Source of the DNA: Methanolacinia petrolearia DSM 11571
GTDB taxonomy: Archaea > Halobacteriota > Methanomicrobia > Methanomicrobiales > Methanomicrobiaceae
Assembly (NCBI RefSeq): GCF_000147875.1
Contig: NC_014507.1
Coordinates: 2,666,001 to 2,730,000, forward strand
Length of the DNA: 64,000 nucleotides
Direction: 5' to 3'
Positions 42,758 through 52,347 of the stretch are shown piece after piece (positions within the stretch are counted from its first letter, which is position 1; every line of letters begins with the position of its first letter). The notes beneath the pieces are model-generated. The model made no database searches. It saw nothing but the letters and a program-made list of their open reading frames with translations, and was not told the DNA's origin. The position numbers and the translations under genes were made by a program.

Positions 42758-44053
42758 ATGAAATTCCTTTACGGCCCTGACGAAAGACCTCCTTTATCCG
42801 TTGCTTTACCGGCAGGGATACAATGGGCGGTTATCTCAGTTGCATATATCCTCAGCTTTGCAATGCTGATTGAAAATATCCAGGGCGGAAACGGTGCGGT
42901 TACGGTTGCATTCATCCAGAAAGTCCTGCTGATAACTGCGGCAGCACTGGTACTCCAGATATTCGCAGGACACAGGCTTCCGCTTGTCTTCGGACCGTCA
43001 GCAGCCCTGCTTATAGGAATTTCTTCATCAACCGGTTTTACGGGAGGGGTTATTTACGGTTCGATGGCTGTTGCAGCCGCCGCAGGAGTCCTGATCGCCT
43101 CAACGGGGCTGCTGGCTTACATCAGCAGGCTCTTTACGTACAGGGTGATCACCGTTGTCCTCTTACTGATCTCGTTCACGCTGATTCCGGTAATTACTCC
43201 AATGTTCATCTCTTCAGGAGTAAGTTCAGGAAGCCTGTACACCCTCATCTTCGGACTTGCGGTATTGGCGGGGATGTATCTTGCGCAGAGATTCGGCGGA
43301 AGGATCATCAGGGCAACGCTCTTTCTCTGGGTGCTGATACCGGGGACTCTCATCTACAGCCTGATCTTTGCATATAATCCCACAGAGATCACGTACTACG
43401 GACTTTCCGGGATTACCACCGGATTTCCCACAGGATTCACTGTCGAACCCGGAGTCCTGATCTCATTTTTGATCTGCTATCTTGCAGTAATTGTAAACGA
43501 TATAGGTTCGATACGTTCGATTGCCGAGGTGATCGAAGAAAGATCGATGCAGGGAAGATACAAACGCGGCATAATCGCGACAGGAATCGCCAATATCGCA
43601 TCCGGGCTTTTCGGGGTGATAGGCGGGGTCAATTATTCGATAAGCGCCGGGATGATACTTGAAACTCGCTGCGCATCCAAATGGACTCTTGTACCGGCAG
43701 CCATTATAATGGCCGCAATCGCCTTTCTGCCTGACCTGGTAGCCCTCATGACCCTGGTTCCTTCCGTAATCATAGGAGCCGTCTTAATCTATGTTCTGGC
43801 GGCCCAGTTTTCGGCCGCGTTGTATGTGTTCTTCAAAGAGACTGCGGGGAGGGAATTTGAATACGAGTCCGGAATTATCGTCGGCCTGCCTGTAATCATC
43901 GGCACCATGATATCCTTCATCCCTTCGGAGATTGCGGAGGCGTTCCCGCCACTGGTCAGGCCGGTTATTGCAAACGGCTTTGTGATGGGAGTGATCGTAG
44001 TGATGCTGCTGGAGCATGTAATATTCAGAAAAAAGAAAGAACCTGTATCCTGA
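42758..44053 (+). CDS. NCS2-family nucleobase permease
   Basis: The 431-residue protein has twelve or more membrane helices. It carries NCS2 motifs: PLVFGPSAALLIGISS in helix 3, the LAVIVNDIGSIRSIAEV segment in helix 8, and GGVNYSISAGMILETRCASKW just after. NCS2 carriers take up uracil, xanthine or related bases with H+. The specificity is not readable. It converges on aroC with 12 bases between stops. Confidence 0.85.
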   Translation: MKFLYGPDERPPLSVALPAGIQWAVISVAYILSFAMLIENIQGGNGAVTVAFIQKVLLITAAALVLQIFAGHRLPLVFGPSAALLIGISSSTGFTGGVIYGSMAVAAAAGVLIASTGLLAYISRLFTYRVITVVLLLISFTLIPVITPMFISSGVSSGSLYTLIFGLAVLAGMYLAQRFGGRIIRATLFLWVLIPGTLIYSLIFAYNPTEITYYGLSGITTGFPTGFTVEPGVLISFLICYLAVIVNDIGSIRSIAEVIEERSMQGRYKRGIIATGIANIASGLFGVIGGVNYSISAGMILETRCASKWTLVPAAIIMAAIAFLPDLVALMTLVPSVIIGAVLIYVLAAQFSAALYVFFKETAGREFEYESGIIVGLPVIIGTMISFIPSEIAEAFPPLVRPVIANGFVMGVIVVMLLEHVIFRKKKEPVS

Positions 44054-44065
44054 CAGAATTACACT

Positions 44066-45055
44066 TCAGATTCTGCTGATCTTTTGGGAGAGAAACGCAT
44101 CCGCAAGTACCAGGGCGGCCATGCATTCCGCAACTACAACGATCCTCGGGACAATACAGGGATCATGCCTTCCGCCGACGGATATAGTGCGCTCCGACCC
44201 GGAGACATCCACCGTTTTCTGCTCCATTTCTATAGATGGAGTGGGTTTTACCGCGATCCTGACGACAATCTCGCTTCCGTTCGAGATCCCGCCGAGAATT
44301 CCGCCGCAGTGGTTTGAGAGAAAACCAGATTCATCCATGCAGTCGTTGTTCTCGCTCCCGAGTGCTCCTGCGGAGAGAAAACCGTCACCGATCTCCACAC
44401 CCCTGACTGCGCCTATCGACATCATTGCTGCTGCAAGCGATGCGTCGAGTTTCCCGAACACCGGGTCCCCGAGACCTGCCGGACAGCCCTTAACCGAGAC
44501 CTCAACAATTCCCCCGACCGAATCACCCGATCGCTTTGCCGAGAGGATCGCCTCCTCAAAGATGGCCGGGTCGGTTTCGCCGTGTATCTCGAGTATCCTT
44601 CCGTCAACCGTTATACCCTCGCACCTGAGAAGTTTCATAGCAAGGGCGCCAGCCATTACACGCCCTGCAGTCTCTCGTCCTGAACTGCGGCCGCCGCCGC
44701 GGTAGTCGCGGATACCGTATTTCTTCTGATAGGTATAGTCGGCGTGGCCTGGGCGGAAAATGTCCTTTAACTCGTCGTAATCCCCGGACCTGAAGTTTTC
44801 ATTCCTGATTATCATTGCAACCGGGGTCCCTGTGGTAACGCCTTCAAAGACACCGGAAAGGATCTCCACCTGGTCCGTCTCGGAACGTGGAGTGGAGAGC
44901 GGACTCTTTCCCGGCCTCCTTCTTTCCATCAGCGGCATTACATCCTCGTCGGAGAATTCTATCCCCGCAGGGCAGCCGTCGACGACGGCACCTATCGCCC
45001 TGCCGTGGCTTTCACCGAACGTCGTGCAGCGGAAGAATCTGCCTGTCGTATTCAT
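44066..45055 (-). CDS. aroC: chorismate synthase
   Basis: This 329-residue FMN-dependent enzyme makes chorismate from EPSP. Visible are [42 protein letters not shown] and [20 protein letters not shown], plus the C-terminal KPTPSI segment. It is slightly short for the family, which runs to about 350-390 residues, but lacks no core motif. Its ATG overlaps the aroK-aroE stop (ATGA), and it is the last gene of the operon. Confidence 0.95.
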   Translation of the reverse strand: MNTTGRFFRCTTFGESHGRAIGAVVDGCPAGIEFSDEDVMPLMERRRPGKSPLSTPRSETDQVEILSGVFEGVTTGTPVAMIIRNENFRSGDYDELKDIFRPGHADYTYQKKYGIRDYRGGGRSSGRETAGRVMAGALAMKLLRCEGITVDGRILEIHGETDPAIFEEAILSAKRSGDSVGGIVEVSVKGCPAGLGDPVFGKLDASLAAAMMSIGAVRGVEIGDGFLSAGALGSENNDCMDESGFLSNHCGGILGGISNGSEIVVRIAVKPTPSIEMEQKTVDVSGSERTISVGGRHDPCIVPRIVVVAECMAALVLADAFLSQKISRI

Positions 45056-46431
45056 CTCTGTATAACCTCTCTTATCTCTCCGGTATCCGGGATTATTCCA
45101 AACAGCTGCCTGAACTGTTCAGCTGCCTGGTATATGAACATCTCTGTGCCGGGAATGCATTTACATCCCGCTTTCTTTGCCATCTTAAGCAGAGGAGTCT
45201 CAGGCGGAGTATAGACGAGATCGAAGACGGTCATATGATACCTGAGCTGATCCTCTGCCATAGGAGAACCCTTTCCTCCCATCCCGAGGGATGTCGCATT
45301 TACGACGATCTCCGTCTCTTCAGGCCTGAAGTCTTCAGGTGATGAGAAGGAACACCCAAAATGTTCTGCCAGCGCAAGTCCTCTCCCGGCGGTTCTGTTT
45401 ATGACGGTTACTTCCTTCCCGAGATCCATCAGTGCGTATACGGCTGCCCTTGCGGCACCGCCTGCACCGAAGACGACCGCAGTATTACCCTCTGAAGCAC
45501 GAAGCGGCTCGCGGATTCCTATCCAGTCGGTATTGGTCCCGTAAAGCCTGCCGCAGGAGTTCAGGACGGTATTGACCGCCCCGATCCTCTGCGAATGGAT
45601 GTCGGTTTCGTCAAGGCATTCCATGACATCCTCCTTGAACGGTATTGTGACAGAAAGACCCTTCATTCCCGCCGTTTTCATGACCTCAACAATAGTCCGT
45701 ATGTCGTCAGCCTGCATATATGTGTAATGCGAATCTATGCCGTAGCGGGCAAAGAGCGCTGAATATAATTGCGGGCTTTTGCTGTGGAGGCAGGGATTCC
45801 CGGCTATTGCACAGAATGGGACCGCACCTGCAAGCCCGATCCGCGAAAGGGTTCTCTCCCTCATCTCTTCAGACATCGGGGAATTTTTGAAAAATCCGGC
45901 TGCCTTTGTACGCTCCTCCACCGTGCAGGGACCATAATTCATGATCCCGCCTATCCTGTCACAGATCTCCTCAGGAGCAAGACCGGCATCGATACAGAAA
46001 TCCGAAGCCATCCTGTAATACGGCATCCTCCGGGATATCAGGCCGGCGGCCTCTTCCCCAACAGATTTTCCCGTAAGAGACGGGCGTTCGCTGCCCGAGA
46101 TCCTCATCCCGGCGAGTTCAGGGGAGACGTTGAGCAGAAAAACAAGAGAGTCACGCCTGAGGTTCATGACGTTTTCAGGGTTCAGGATCAAACCGCCACC
46201 GGTCGAAACTATGCATGGTTCAAGATTAAGCTCCCGGATTACCTTAGATTCCGCCCTCCTGAAGGCATCCTCCCCCTCTTTAGAGAATATTTCGGGGATA
46301 GGCATCCTGCATTCGGCCTCGACCATTTCATCGGTATCATAAAACGGAAGACCCGTCCTCTCCGAAAGCATCTCACCGACTGTTGTTTTGCCCGAACCGC
46401 GGAATCCGGTGAGAATGATTCTCTTATTCAA
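45052..46431 (-). CDS. aroKE: fused shikimate kinase and shikimate dehydrogenase
   Basis: The 459-residue protein fuses two enzymes. Residues 1 to about 170 are a bacterial-type P-loop shikimate kinase with [30 protein letters not shown] and STGGGL. Residues about 195-455 are shikimate dehydrogenase with [25 protein letters not shown]-type NGTNTDW and the NADP fold [11 protein letters not shown]. Archaea usually use a GHMP-type shikimate kinase, so this form is unusual. The start is TTG at 46431, overlapping the aroA TGA and preceded by AGGAGG. An ATG 18 codons upstream lies inside aroA and is rejected. Confidence 0.92.
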   Translation of the reverse strand: MNKRIILTGFRGSGKTTVGEMLSERTGLPFYDTDEMVEAECRMPIPEIFSKEGEDAFRRAESKVIRELNLEPCIVSTGGGLILNPENVMNLRRDSLVFLLNVSPELAGMRISGSERPSLTGKSVGEEAAGLISRRMPYYRMASDFCIDAGLAPEEICDRIGGIMNYGPCTVEERTKAAGFFKNSPMSEEMRERTLSRIGLAGAVPFCAIAGNPCLHSKSPQLYSALFARYGIDSHYTYMQADDIRTIVEVMKTAGMKGLSVTIPFKEDVMECLDETDIHSQRIGAVNTVLNSCGRLYGTNTDWIGIREPLRASEGNTAVVFGAGGAARAAVYALMDLGKEVTVINRTAGRGLALAEHFGCSFSSPEDFRPEETEIVVNATSLGMGGKGSPMAEDQLRYHMTVFDLVYTPPETPLLKMAKKAGCKCIPGTEMFIYQAAEQFRQLFGIIPDTGEIREVIQR

Positions 46432-47699
46432 AGGCCGGCCCTCCTGAGTTCGTCCCAGAAACCGGGATACGACTTCCCCACGCACTCAGGGTCTTTTATA
46501 GTCACTCCGCCGGCACCGAGACCGATTACCGCACCGGACATCGCGGTCCTGTGATCGTCCACGGGATCGAGGACAAATCCGTGAATCTTACCGGGTGTTA
46601 TCACGATCTCGCCTTCATTATCATTATATTCAAAACCGGCACCGCATCCCTCGACCATCCGCCCAATCGCTCCTATGCGATCGCTCTCCTTGTATATGAG
46701 ATGCGAAACTCCGGTTATCCTCGTGGGTGAATCCGCAAATACCGCTACGGCTGCAAGAGTCTGGACAGTGTCGGGCGATGAGGACATATCGATATCTACT
46801 CCCGAAAGAGGGCCCTTTCGCGTTACCGTTACCGAACCGGCATCTTTTGTTACCCGGCAACCCATAGAGGCAAGCGCCCCGGCGAAGGCGGTGTCCCCCT
46901 GGACGGAATCCGGGTTCAGGTTGTTCACGGTAACGGTTCCACCGCATATTGCGGCGATTGCAAACAGGTACGAGGCTGAAGAATAATCTCCCTCAACCCT
47001 GTAATCCCGTGGAACGTATGCACCGGACGGCACATGAAATCCGCCATCCGGCATTCGTTCAACCGCCGCACCGAACTTCTCCATTACATCTACAGTGATG
47101 TCGAGATAGGATTCGGATGCTACGTGACCTTCAGGAATGATATCCACAGGATCTTCTGCATACGGCGCCGGGATGAGCATCGAGGATATGAACTGGCTGC
47201 TTTTTGATGCATCGATCGACACGCTTCCCCCGGAGAGCTCTCCCGATATCTCGACAGGGGGAAATCCGGGTCTTTCAGTAAAACGGATATCTCCCCCAAT
47301 CTCTCTCAGTGCCCCGGTAAGCTCCCCGACAGGTCTCTCCTTCATCCTCGGACTTCCGGTAAGCGTCACCCTGCCGGGATAAAGGAGGGCAAATGTCGCA
47401 AGAAAGCGGAGCGAAGTGCCAGAGCCCTCGCAGTCGATCGTTACATCGCCGCCGGGGGGCATTACGCCGCCGCACCCGTCAACGATAATCCCGTCTGCCG
47501 TTCTTTCGGTCCGGACTCCGAGCTGCCCCAGGGCCCTGCACGTGACCTCCGTATCGCCGGAATACAGAGGATTCTCTATTATCGATATGCCGTCGGCAAG
47601 GGCCGCACAGAACAACGCCCTGTGGGTATAGCTCTTCGACGGAGGGGCAGAGAAAGTCAGATCGACATCCCGGTGCCGGTTGATAACGATCCCGTCCAT
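46428..47699 (-). CDS. aroA: 3-phosphoshikimate 1-carboxyvinyltransferase
   Basis: The 423-residue EPSP synthase begins MDGIVINRHRDVDLTFSAPPSKSYTHRAL, with SKS and R contacting phosphate. It contains EGSGTSLRFLATF, RPVGELTGAL and a late KESDRIGAIGRM segment. It converts shikimate 3-phosphate and PEP to EPSP. The ATG at 47699 overlaps the pheA stop by one base; an 82-codon upstream extension in frame is rejected. Its stop overlaps the TTG of the fused aroKE gene. Confidence 0.95.
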   Translation of the reverse strand: MDGIVINRHRDVDLTFSAPPSKSYTHRALFCAALADGISIIENPLYSGDTEVTCRALGQLGVRTERTADGIIVDGCGGVMPPGGDVTIDCEGSGTSLRFLATFALLYPGRVTLTGSPRMKERPVGELTGALREIGGDIRFTERPGFPPVEISGELSGGSVSIDASKSSQFISSMLIPAPYAEDPVDIIPEGHVASESYLDITVDVMEKFGAAVERMPDGGFHVPSGAYVPRDYRVEGDYSSASYLFAIAAICGGTVTVNNLNPDSVQGDTAFAGALASMGCRVTKDAGSVTVTRKGPLSGVDIDMSSSPDTVQTLAAVAVFADSPTRITGVSHLIYKESDRIGAIGRMVEGCGAGFEYNDNEGEIVITPGKIHGFVLDPVDDHRTAMSGAVIGLGAGGVTIKDPECVGKSYPGFWDELRRAGL

Positions 47700-48508
47700 C
47701 AGACGACCTCCGTTCCTGAATAGCACCCAAGCTCCCGGACGAAGGTAATCTCCTTCAGCCGCCGGACCGCATCGCCGGAATAGGAAGTCATGGCGAAATC
47801 GATGAAGAAGACATAGCTTCCCATACCTCTCTTCGAGGGTCTGGACTCGATCCTGGAAAGATTGATCCCCATGGCTGCAAAGACACCGATGATCTCGTAA
47901 AGAAGGCCGGGACGATCCTCCAGCGGATCGATCAGTATGCTGCATTTTCTGCAGTCTGGCGAATCATACGGGTATCCCCCGGGATAAGGCCCTTTCTCTA
48001 CTCTGACAAATCTAGTCACGTTGTTGTCCGAGTTCTGGACGTTCTCCCTGATTATCTTCAGGCCGTGTATCCCCGCAGCAGGGGCGGAGGTTATCGCCGC
48101 AGTTCCCGGTTTTTCAGCTGCGGCCTTTGCACTCGCCGCATTGCTCGCCGTATGAATTACCGGAACACCGAGATCATCGACAAAACGGCTGCACTGCCCG
48201 TGAGACTGGGGGTGCACATAGATGCATGACGGTTTTTCTCCCACGGGGACAGCGGCTGCATAATGATGCCTGACAGGGAGATAGTATTCGGCAGTTATGT
48301 GGCAGTCGGTCTTCATGAACCCGTCAAGGGTCTCGCCTACACCGCCGGCTTCGCTGTTCTCAAGCGGAACTATTCCGGTGCATCCTCCGGAGGCGACTTC
48401 TGCAAAGACCACCCCGATAGTCGGGCAGAGCATTATATCCCTGCCGCACACTTTCAGGGCCATTTCGTGGGAGAACGTCCCTTCCGGTCCAAGGACTGCG
48501 CACTTCAT
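47699..48508 (-). CDS. pheA: prephenate dehydratase
   Basis: This 269-residue protein has a PDT domain (LGPEGTFSHEMAL at the N-terminus, VPLENSEAGGV, and the NVTRFVRV catalytic TRF motif). A C-terminal ACT domain follows (about 188-265) with EDRPGLLYEIIGVFAAMGINLSRIESRP, the site of phenylalanine feedback (residues about 197-224). No chorismate mutase domain is attached. It is coupled to tyrA by a four-base overlap and to aroA by a one-base overlap. Confidence 0.94.
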   Translation of the reverse strand: MKCAVLGPEGTFSHEMALKVCGRDIMLCPTIGVVFAEVASGGCTGIVPLENSEAGGVGETLDGFMKTDCHITAEYYLPVRHHYAAAVPVGEKPSCIYVHPQSHGQCSRFVDDLGVPVIHTASNAASAKAAAEKPGTAAITSAPAAGIHGLKIIRENVQNSDNNVTRFVRVEKGPYPGGYPYDSPDCRKCSILIDPLEDRPGLLYEIIGVFAAMGINLSRIESRPSKRGMGSYVFFIDFAMTSYSGDAVRRLKEITFVRELGCYSGTEVV

Positions 48509-49335
48509 GTGAGATTCACCAGCGCCTCGATCAGGGCATCCGTATCCCTCGTTGCAAGGGGGATGTATTCATCAAAGCATTCCCTGTTACCGTTGAAAAA
48601 GGCCTGAAACTCTTTCTCATCGGTGGAGGCAACAGATTCCCGGAGTTTTTCGACCGAATCAGAGAAGCTGTTAAGCACAGGCATGACCTCGGGATTCATC
48701 CTAAGGATGTCACCGTACAGGTCGGAGCTCTGGCCGAGTATCCTCCCTATAAGACCCATTTCGATCCTGTACACAGGGCTCATGACCGAGAGGATCTTTT
48801 CGAAATCGGTCCCGCTCGTCCTGACGGCATCGGCGACTGCGAGTGTTGCGAAATGAACGAGCCCCTGGACGACCGCCACCACACGGTCATGCTCCTCCGG
48901 GGTCATAATAGTGACCTGTGCACCTTCCGAAGCGAAGATCGACGTGAAGACGGAGAGTATCTCATCCGGACACCTTGCAGGAGTCGCAACGATATTCTGC
49001 CCTCTTATTCCGGGGAGTTTCGGCCCGAACATGGGATGGAAGCCTATAACCGAAGCCTTCGATTTGAGCATCGCCTGAACGGGCATCGTCTTTACGGACG
49101 TAAGATCGCACAGCACCTGCTCCGGCTTCATGACAGGAGCGATCTCATCTATTACGCCCACCGTCGCCCTTATCGGGACCGAGACCATAACGATGTCGCA
49201 GCTCTCCGCAAGGTCCCTGTTCGAGAGCCTGGTGTTCCTCCCGGATACAGAAACCTCATAGCCGGCCCTTGAAAAGACTGACGAGAAGAGGCGCCCCATC
49301 CCTCCGTTTCCGCCGATGATGCCTATACTGTTCAT
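48505..49335 (-). CDS. tyrA: prephenate dehydrogenase
   Basis: The 276-residue enzyme has an N-terminal NAD-binding fold (IGIIGGNGGMGRLFSSVF) and the helical dimer domain with GFHPMFGP and EHDRVVAVVQGLVHF, both conserved in TyrA. It makes 4-hydroxyphenylpyruvate for tyrosine. It has no fused chorismate mutase. It overlaps pheA by four bases and follows the DHQ synthase II gene by 10. Confidence 0.94.
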   Translation of the reverse strand: MNSIGIIGGNGGMGRLFSSVFSRAGYEVSVSGRNTRLSNRDLAESCDIVMVSVPIRATVGVIDEIAPVMKPEQVLCDLTSVKTMPVQAMLKSKASVIGFHPMFGPKLPGIRGQNIVATPARCPDEILSVFTSIFASEGAQVTIMTPEEHDRVVAVVQGLVHFATLAVADAVRTSGTDFEKILSVMSPVYRIEMGLIGRILGQSSDLYGDILRMNPEVMPVLNSFSDSVEKLRESVASTDEKEFQAFFNGNRECFDEYIPLATRDTDALIEALVNLT

Positions 49336-49345
49336 AGATCTGGCC

Positions 49346-50338
49346 TCATTTCTCGAGTATGGTCTCTTCTATGGCATGCCCGAAGTGCCTTCCGCCCTTC
49401 TCCATCCGCCCTAGGATACGATCACCTGGTTTCAGGTCGATTACGGATACGGCGCTACCATCCTCCCTCATCAGGCGGATCGTCTCGGCGTTCTGGAGAA
49501 CCGCGGATATCGGGGCTCCGCCGCCTTCCGGTTCGGCTTCCACGAGAAGAAGCGGCCTCTTCTCTATCTTTACTCGCCCGACGGTCGCCTCCTCTGTTTC
49601 GCCAGCACTGTTTACTATCAGTACCCGGTCGCCTGCCGAGATCTCGGAGAGATACGAGGTTTTTCCTCCCGCAACAAGTGCATAAGAGTGGACTGCACCG
49701 GCATTCACCCTGAAGGGTCTCGGGGAGACATACGGGTTTTCAAGCGTCTCCGCGTGAACCAGAAGGAACGCCGATGACGTATTACCGACAGCCATTCCCT
49801 CGCCGTCATGCATCATGGTGCATGTATCTACGCAGACCCGGTCGCCCATTCCGGCGGATGTAACCGACTTTACGGTGAATACCGAGAGTTCAAGTTTCCC
49901 CCCCGACTTCTTCACGAGGGATGAAACCGACTTTATCACTTTGGGATCGCTGTTTTTGAGCAGTACTCCTGCAACACCGCCTTCCAGTACGCCAAGAGCA
50001 GTTTCGGCCTCCTTCTCATCAGATACAGCGGCGATTATCCTGTCGGACTGCGCAACGAGATTTTCAAGAGGGATTACCGTCCAGTCTGTAGTCGAGACTA
50101 TGACATAACCCTTTTTTCCAAGCTCTGCGGCTTTTTCTTCGGATTTTTTATCCGTGATCTCGACTTCGTACACATCCCTGCCGGGGACGAGGTCTCCGTC
50201 GGGGGAGATTATCTTGATGAGCCCGAGCTCTCTGACCTTTGCTGCCTTCTCTGCAACAATTGCGTCCGCACCGCTCTCGATAGCCGTTGTCGCGGCATCC
50301 TTATCCCATTCCCTGAGGTCGATCCAGAATAATTTCAT
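49346..50338 (-). CDS. aroB': 3-dehydroquinate synthase II
   Basis: This 330-residue archaeal enzyme performs the NAD-dependent oxidative deamination and cyclisation of ADH to 3-dehydroquinate. It begins MKLFWIDLREWDKDAATTAIESGAD and carries CVDTCTMMHDGEGMAVGNTSSAFLL and VNAGAVHSYALV near the middle, as in the MJ1249 family. The start overlaps the preceding ADH synthase gene by four bases. It replaces the bacterial DAHP-based AroB, so DAHP is bypassed. Confidence 0.95.
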   Translation of the reverse strand: MKLFWIDLREWDKDAATTAIESGADAIVAEKAAKVRELGLIKIISPDGDLVPGRDVYEVEITDKKSEEKAAELGKKGYVIVSTTDWTVIPLENLVAQSDRIIAAVSDEKEAETALGVLEGGVAGVLLKNSDPKVIKSVSSLVKKSGGKLELSVFTVKSVTSAGMGDRVCVDTCTMMHDGEGMAVGNTSSAFLLVHAETLENPYVSPRPFRVNAGAVHSYALVAGGKTSYLSEISAGDRVLIVNSAGETEEATVGRVKIEKRPLLLVEAEPEGGGAPISAVLQNAETIRLMREDGSAVSVIDLKPGDRILGRMEKGGRHFGHAIEETILEK

Positions 50339-51129
50339 GCAGGTTTCTCCAGGTCCCTGATCGCTTCCTCAGGTGTCGCCTTCCCGTTCACCACTCTGGA
50401 TAGGGCGCTGATGAAAGCGGATGGGTTTTCACGCTGGAATGAATTCCTGCCGAGACATACTCCGGCACCACCGGCTTCGACGGAGTCGAGAACCGTCTCG
50501 AGAGTCTGGAGGTCGCCCGCTTTTTCGCCGCCCGCGATAAGAACCGGGACTGAACAGGCTGCGGTTATCTTCCTGAAGCTCTCGGGATCGCCCGTGTAGC
50601 TGGTCTTGATCAGGTCTGCACCGAGCTCTTCCGCAACCCTGACGCAGTGCCCCACCGCCTGCGGGGAGTTCGGATCGATGCCCTGCCCGCGTGGGTAGAT
50701 CATTATCAGGAGTGGCATGCCCCATTTCGTGCACTGCTTCGATACCATTCCGGCATCTTCGATCATCTTCGACTCGTTCGGAGCTCCGAGATTTATATGG
50801 ATTGATACAGCATCAGCACCGAGTGCGATTGCCTCTTCGACAGTGCACACCATCACCTTGTCGTTCGGATCAGGATTCATAGAAGTGCTCGCCGAAAGGT
50901 GGACAATGAGCCCGATATCCTTCCCGTGCTTCCTGTGGCCTGCCTTGACCATTCCTTTGTGCAGGACAATCGCGTTCGCACCGCCTTCTGCTACCGCTGA
51001 TATTATCTCCGGCATGTTGCCCAGGCCCTCTATCTGTCCGAGCGTGAACCCGTGATCCATCGGGATTATAACCGCACGCCCCGTATTCCTGTTCATTATC
51101 CTTTCAAGACGAATCTGTTTTCCAATCAT
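50335..51129 (-). CDS. ADH synthase, second copy (AroA'-type)
   Basis: The 264-residue class I aldolase of the FbaB/ADH synthase family has the substrate motifs PMDHGFTLGQIEGLG, KTSYTGDPESF (the Schiff-base Lys) and GVCLGRNSFQRENPSA. It is about half identical by eye to the upstream neighbour. ADH synthase condenses 6-deoxy-5-ketofructose-1-phosphate with aspartate semialdehyde. It is coupled to aroB' (ATGA). Whether both copies make ADH or one is a fructose-bisphosphate aldolase is not decidable here. Confidence 0.9.
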   Translation of the reverse strand: MIGKQIRLERIMNRNTGRAVIIPMDHGFTLGQIEGLGNMPEIISAVAEGGANAIVLHKGMVKAGHRKHGKDIGLIVHLSASTSMNPDPNDKVMVCTVEEAIALGADAVSIHINLGAPNESKMIEDAGMVSKQCTKWGMPLLIMIYPRGQGIDPNSPQAVGHCVRVAEELGADLIKTSYTGDPESFRKITAACSVPVLIAGGEKAGDLQTLETVLDSVEAGGAGVCLGRNSFQRENPSAFISALSRVVNGKATPEEAIRDLEKPA

Positions 51130-51148
51130 TTTTCTCTCCTTTTTCGCC

Positions 51149-51943
51149 TCAATCCTGTTTGAGGATCTCCATCGCCTCTTCTGCAGAGCGCCTCTCGTGC
51201 ACTATCATAGTTGCAGCACGTACGAATTTGTCCGGGTATTTGTGCTGGAACGCATTCCTGCCGATCGAAACACCGGCACCGCCACCCTCCATCGAACCCT
51301 CGATGAGCTTCAGGGTTGTCAGGTCGTCGGACTTCGAACCACCTGCAATCACTACAGGCACATGGCATCCTTCGGTGACCTCGCGGAAAGTATCGGGGTC
51401 TCCGGTGTATACTGTCTTCACAATATCTGCACCGAGTTCGGATGCCACCCTTGCCGCGATCTTAATGGAATCTACCATATTATCGTCGTTAATCTTTTTT
51501 CCGCGGGGGTACATCATCGCAAGAAGCGGCATGCCCCATTCGATGCACTCGATTGCAATCGAGCCGAGATCCTGAAGCATCCTCGCCTCGGATTCCGCAC
51601 CGATGTTGATGTGGACCGATACACCGTCCGCTCCCATTTTCAGTGCATTCTGTACTGTATTCACAAGAACCTTGTCGTTCGGATCGGGCCCGAGATCCGT
51701 GCTCGCCGAAAGGTGCAGTATAAGGCCAATATCGGGACCGCCCTTCCGGTGACCGTGCAATGCAAGACCCATATGCCCGATTACGGCATTGGCACCGCCG
51801 CGGGCGACAAGTTCAACACTCCTGTCCAGGTCTATCAGACCCGGAATAGGGCCTGACGTGACACCGTGATCCATCGGGACTATGACCGTCGTTCCTGTGT
51901 CCCGTCTCATTATCCTTTCAAGTCTAATCTCTTTTCCACGCAT
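51149..51943 (-). CDS. ADH synthase, first copy (AroA'-type)
   Basis: This 264-residue paralogue heads the operon and has PMDHGVTSGPIPGLI, KTVYTGDPDTF with the Schiff-base Lys and GVSIGRNAFQHKYPDKF. The ATG at 51943 follows a GAGTGAT ribosome binding site; a GTG three codons earlier is possible. The 404-base upstream gap is likely to contain the operon promoter. The closest reading of the pair is a gene duplication. Confidence 0.9.
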   Translation of the reverse strand: MRGKEIRLERIMRRDTGTTVIVPMDHGVTSGPIPGLIDLDRSVELVARGGANAVIGHMGLALHGHRKGGPDIGLILHLSASTDLGPDPNDKVLVNTVQNALKMGADGVSVHINIGAESEARMLQDLGSIAIECIEWGMPLLAMMYPRGKKINDDNMVDSIKIAARVASELGADIVKTVYTGDPDTFREVTEGCHVPVVIAGGSKSDDLTTLKLIEGSMEGGGAGVSIGRNAFQHKYPDKFVRAATMIVHERRSAEEAMEILKQD

Positions 51944-52038
51944 AATTATCACTCTCTAATTTATCATAACCGATTTCAGCACCCAAAAAGCCTGCGGAGT
52001 TTTTACGAAGCAGATGGATTTCAGGTGCGGGTCAACCA

Positions 52039-52115
52039 GCTGAAATAATAGCCGAAGAAATAGCTAAAATCAGCAAAATAGCTAAATAAGCTGCTAAATG
52101 AGCTAAAAAATTCAA
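52039..52115. repeat. AT-rich short-word repeat upstream of the aro operon
   Basis: The segment holds seven degenerate copies of AGCTAAA(T) (for example AGCTGAAATA, AGCTAAAATC, AGCTAAATA, AGCTGCTAAATG, AGCTAAAAAA) spaced by about 8-13 bases. It lies 100-170 bases before the first aro gene, within the 404-base gap 51944-52347. The rest of that gap has no convincing gene; a 76-codon frame crossing the repeat is low-complexity Phe/Ser. Confidence 0.55.
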
Positions 52116-52347
52116 AAAGAACTGACGATATAAGAAGAGCCCCGGCTGCGCCGTTCATTTGCACAGGAGAAGCGGATCTTTCAGATGTGCGGATTTCAGT
52201 GCCGTTGCTATCAGAGATAAAAGCATTCACCGGCGAAAAAACATTCACCACACATTGATTATAATTTCCGATTCTATGATTTAAATACGTTGTGATGCAG
52301 GCGAAACGAACATGGAAAAGCGGTTTATGGATACTAAATTCAATGAA

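Noticed and set aside
46432..46485. An ATG start for the aroK-aroE fusion inside aroA
   Set aside because: The TTG at 46431 has an AGGAGG site and overlaps the aroA stop in the usual coupled way. The longer form would add 18 residues translated from aroA in another frame.
47700..47945. An 82-residue N-terminal extension of EPSP synthase
   Set aside because: It reads pheA in a different frame and has no similarity to the family. The ATG at 47699 overlaps the pheA stop as expected for a coupled gene.
52021..52251. A 76-codon minus-strand frame crossing the AT-rich repeat
   Set aside because: The C-terminal half is a Phe/Ser/Tyr low-complexity read-through of the AGCTAAA repeat and there is no ribosome binding site.
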